DNA of 6,211 nucleotides, taken from positions 854 to 7,064 of the forward strand of contig DUGU01000298.1 of the NCBI GenBank assembly GCA_013331215.1. Direction: 5' to 3'. The translations under genes were made by a program, and so were the position numbers. Origin of the DNA: Methanoregulaceae archaeon (GTDB lineage Archaea; Halobacteriota; Methanomicrobia; Methanomicrobiales; Methanospirillaceae). How positions within the stretch are numbered: position 1 is the first letter of the stretch; every line of letters starts with the position of its first letter. The notes beneath the pieces were generated by a model that had not been told where the DNA came from, did not search any database, and saw nothing but the letters and a program-made list of their open reading frames with translations. Positions 5,484 through 6,211 of the stretch are shown piece by piece.

Positions 5484-6211
5484 CTACTCCTTGACGTTGA
5501 AGTCCGCGTCGACGACGGTCTCGTCCTTGGCCTCGGCGCCGGCCTCTCCCGGCTGCTGGGACGCGGCCGCCTCGGTCTGGACCTTCTGGTAGAGCTTGGT
5601 CGTCGCAGCGTAGAGCGCCTCGGAGAGGGACTCCATCTCGCGCTTCATCCCCTCGAGGTCGTCGTCCCCGAGCGCCTTCCTGAGGCGGTCCACGGCCTCC
5701 TCGACCTTCGCCCGGTCTGCGGCCTCGAGCTTGTCGCCGTTCTCCTTGAGCATCCGCTCGGCCGAGAAGACCGCGGTGTCGGCCTGGTTCCGGATCTCGA
5801 TCTCCTCCTTCTTCTTCGTGTCCTCGGACTCGAAGGCCTTGGCGTCGTCGACCATCTTCTTGATCTCGTTCTCGTTCAGCCGCTTCGAGCCTTTGATCGA
5901 GATCGCCTGCTCGTTGCCCGTGCCTAGGTCCTTTGCCGAGACGTGGATGATCCCGTTCGAGTCGATGTCGAAGGTGACCTCGATCTGCGGGATGCCCCGC
6001 GGCGCGGGCGGGATACCCGTCAGCTGGAACTTGCCGAGTGTGAAGTTGTCCTTGGCCAGCGCGCGCTCGCCCTGGACAACGTGGATCTCGACCGAGGTCT
6101 GCCCGTCGGCCGCGGTCGAGAAGATCTGCGACTTCCGGGTCGGGATGGTCGTATTCCGCTCGATCAGCTTGGTCGCAATCCCGCCGAGGGTCTCGATCCC
6201 GAGCGTGAGCG
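5484..6211 (-). CDS. dnaK: Chaperone DnaK (Hsp70), C-terminal 241 residues only
   Basis: ATP-driven chaperone that binds exposed hydrophobic peptides, working with DnaJ and GrpE. The frame is open from the right edge to TAG at 5486-5484, giving 241 residues of a protein normally near 610; the ATPase domain lies outside the window. The visible part starts at the substrate-binding domain ([19 protein letters not shown]), continues through [20 protein letters not shown], the lid hinge after [15 protein letters not shown], and the helical lid, and ends with a Glu/Ala/Gln-rich linker and the conserved acidic tail [10 protein letters not shown]. Nothing is missing within this part. An internal ATG at 5855 gives a 123-residue frame but is not the real start. 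The gene directly precedes dnaJ with 13 bp between; grpE is expected upstream, beyond the window. Confidence 0.97.
   Translation of the reverse strand, partial: LTLGIETLGGIATKLIERNTTIPTRKSQIFSTAADGQTSVEIHVVQGERALAKDNFTLGKFQLTGIPPAPRGIPQIEVTFDIDSNGIIHVSAKDLGTGNEQAISIKGSKRLNENEIKKMVDDAKAFESEDTKKKEEIEIRNQADTAVFSAERMLKENGDKLEAADRAKVEEAVDRLRKALGDDDLEGMKREMESLSEALYAATTKLYQKVQTEAAASQQPGEAGAEAKDETVVDADFNVKE

Noticed and set aside
3752..5494. Plus-strand open frame of 580 codons across the membrane gene and dnaJ
   Set aside because: Its length comes from high GC content. Most of it is antisense to dnaJ, which has a complete J domain and four zinc repeats.
5484..5855. A separate 123-residue gene at the dnaK position
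   Set aside because: The frame continues without a stop to 6211 and encodes the DnaK substrate-binding domain, so ATG 5855 is an internal methionine.

Overview
The window is GC-rich (by eye about two thirds G+C) and densely coded, and it looks like a chromosomal segment of a euryarchaeal methanogen, most likely from the Methanomicrobiales. The reasons are an archaeal IF5A with an intact hypusination loop, an archaeal-type IMPase next to an NAD kinase, an archaeal-type agmatinase, TATA-like AT islands and GGTG-type ribosome binding sites. A bacterial-type DnaK/DnaJ pair is also present, as is usual in mesophilic methanogens. The order-level assignment rests on remembered protein resemblance, not on a search.

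Layout: (1) 1-741, minus strand, agmatinase (speB), cut off at the left edge. (2) 812-1189, minus strand, translation factor aIF5A, 70 bp upstream of speB and probably co-transcribed with it. (3) 1190-1339, a divergent control region with an AT-rich core at about 1221-1250. (4) 1340-2119, plus strand, an IMPase/FBPase-family phosphatase, followed after one in-frame GCC codon by (5) 2123-2935, NAD kinase. (6) 2987-3700, plus strand, a DUF169 protein with its own TATA-like box and ribosome binding site. (7) 3701-3785, a spacer holding a perfect 11-bp inverted repeat flanked by 9-bp direct repeats. (8) 3786-4241, plus strand, a small four-helix membrane protein, possibly PsiE-like. (9) 4242-4324, a convergent intergenic region with a hairpin and an oligo-T tract. 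(10) 4325-5470, dnaJ, and (11) 5484-6211, the C-terminal part of dnaK, both minus strand and 13 bp apart, as one chaperone operon.

Functional links: agmatinase and aIF5A join polyamine metabolism to the hypusine modification. The phosphatase and NAD kinase pair matches, in the same order, the two domains of the fused NADP phosphatase/NAD kinase MJ0917 of Methanocaldococcus jannaschii, but here a single in-frame stop separates them. DnaK and DnaJ are the usual Hsp70 folding pair. I see no mobile element, CRISPR array, RNA gene or defence system. The least explained part is 3701-4241, with two strong hairpins around the start of an orphan membrane gene.
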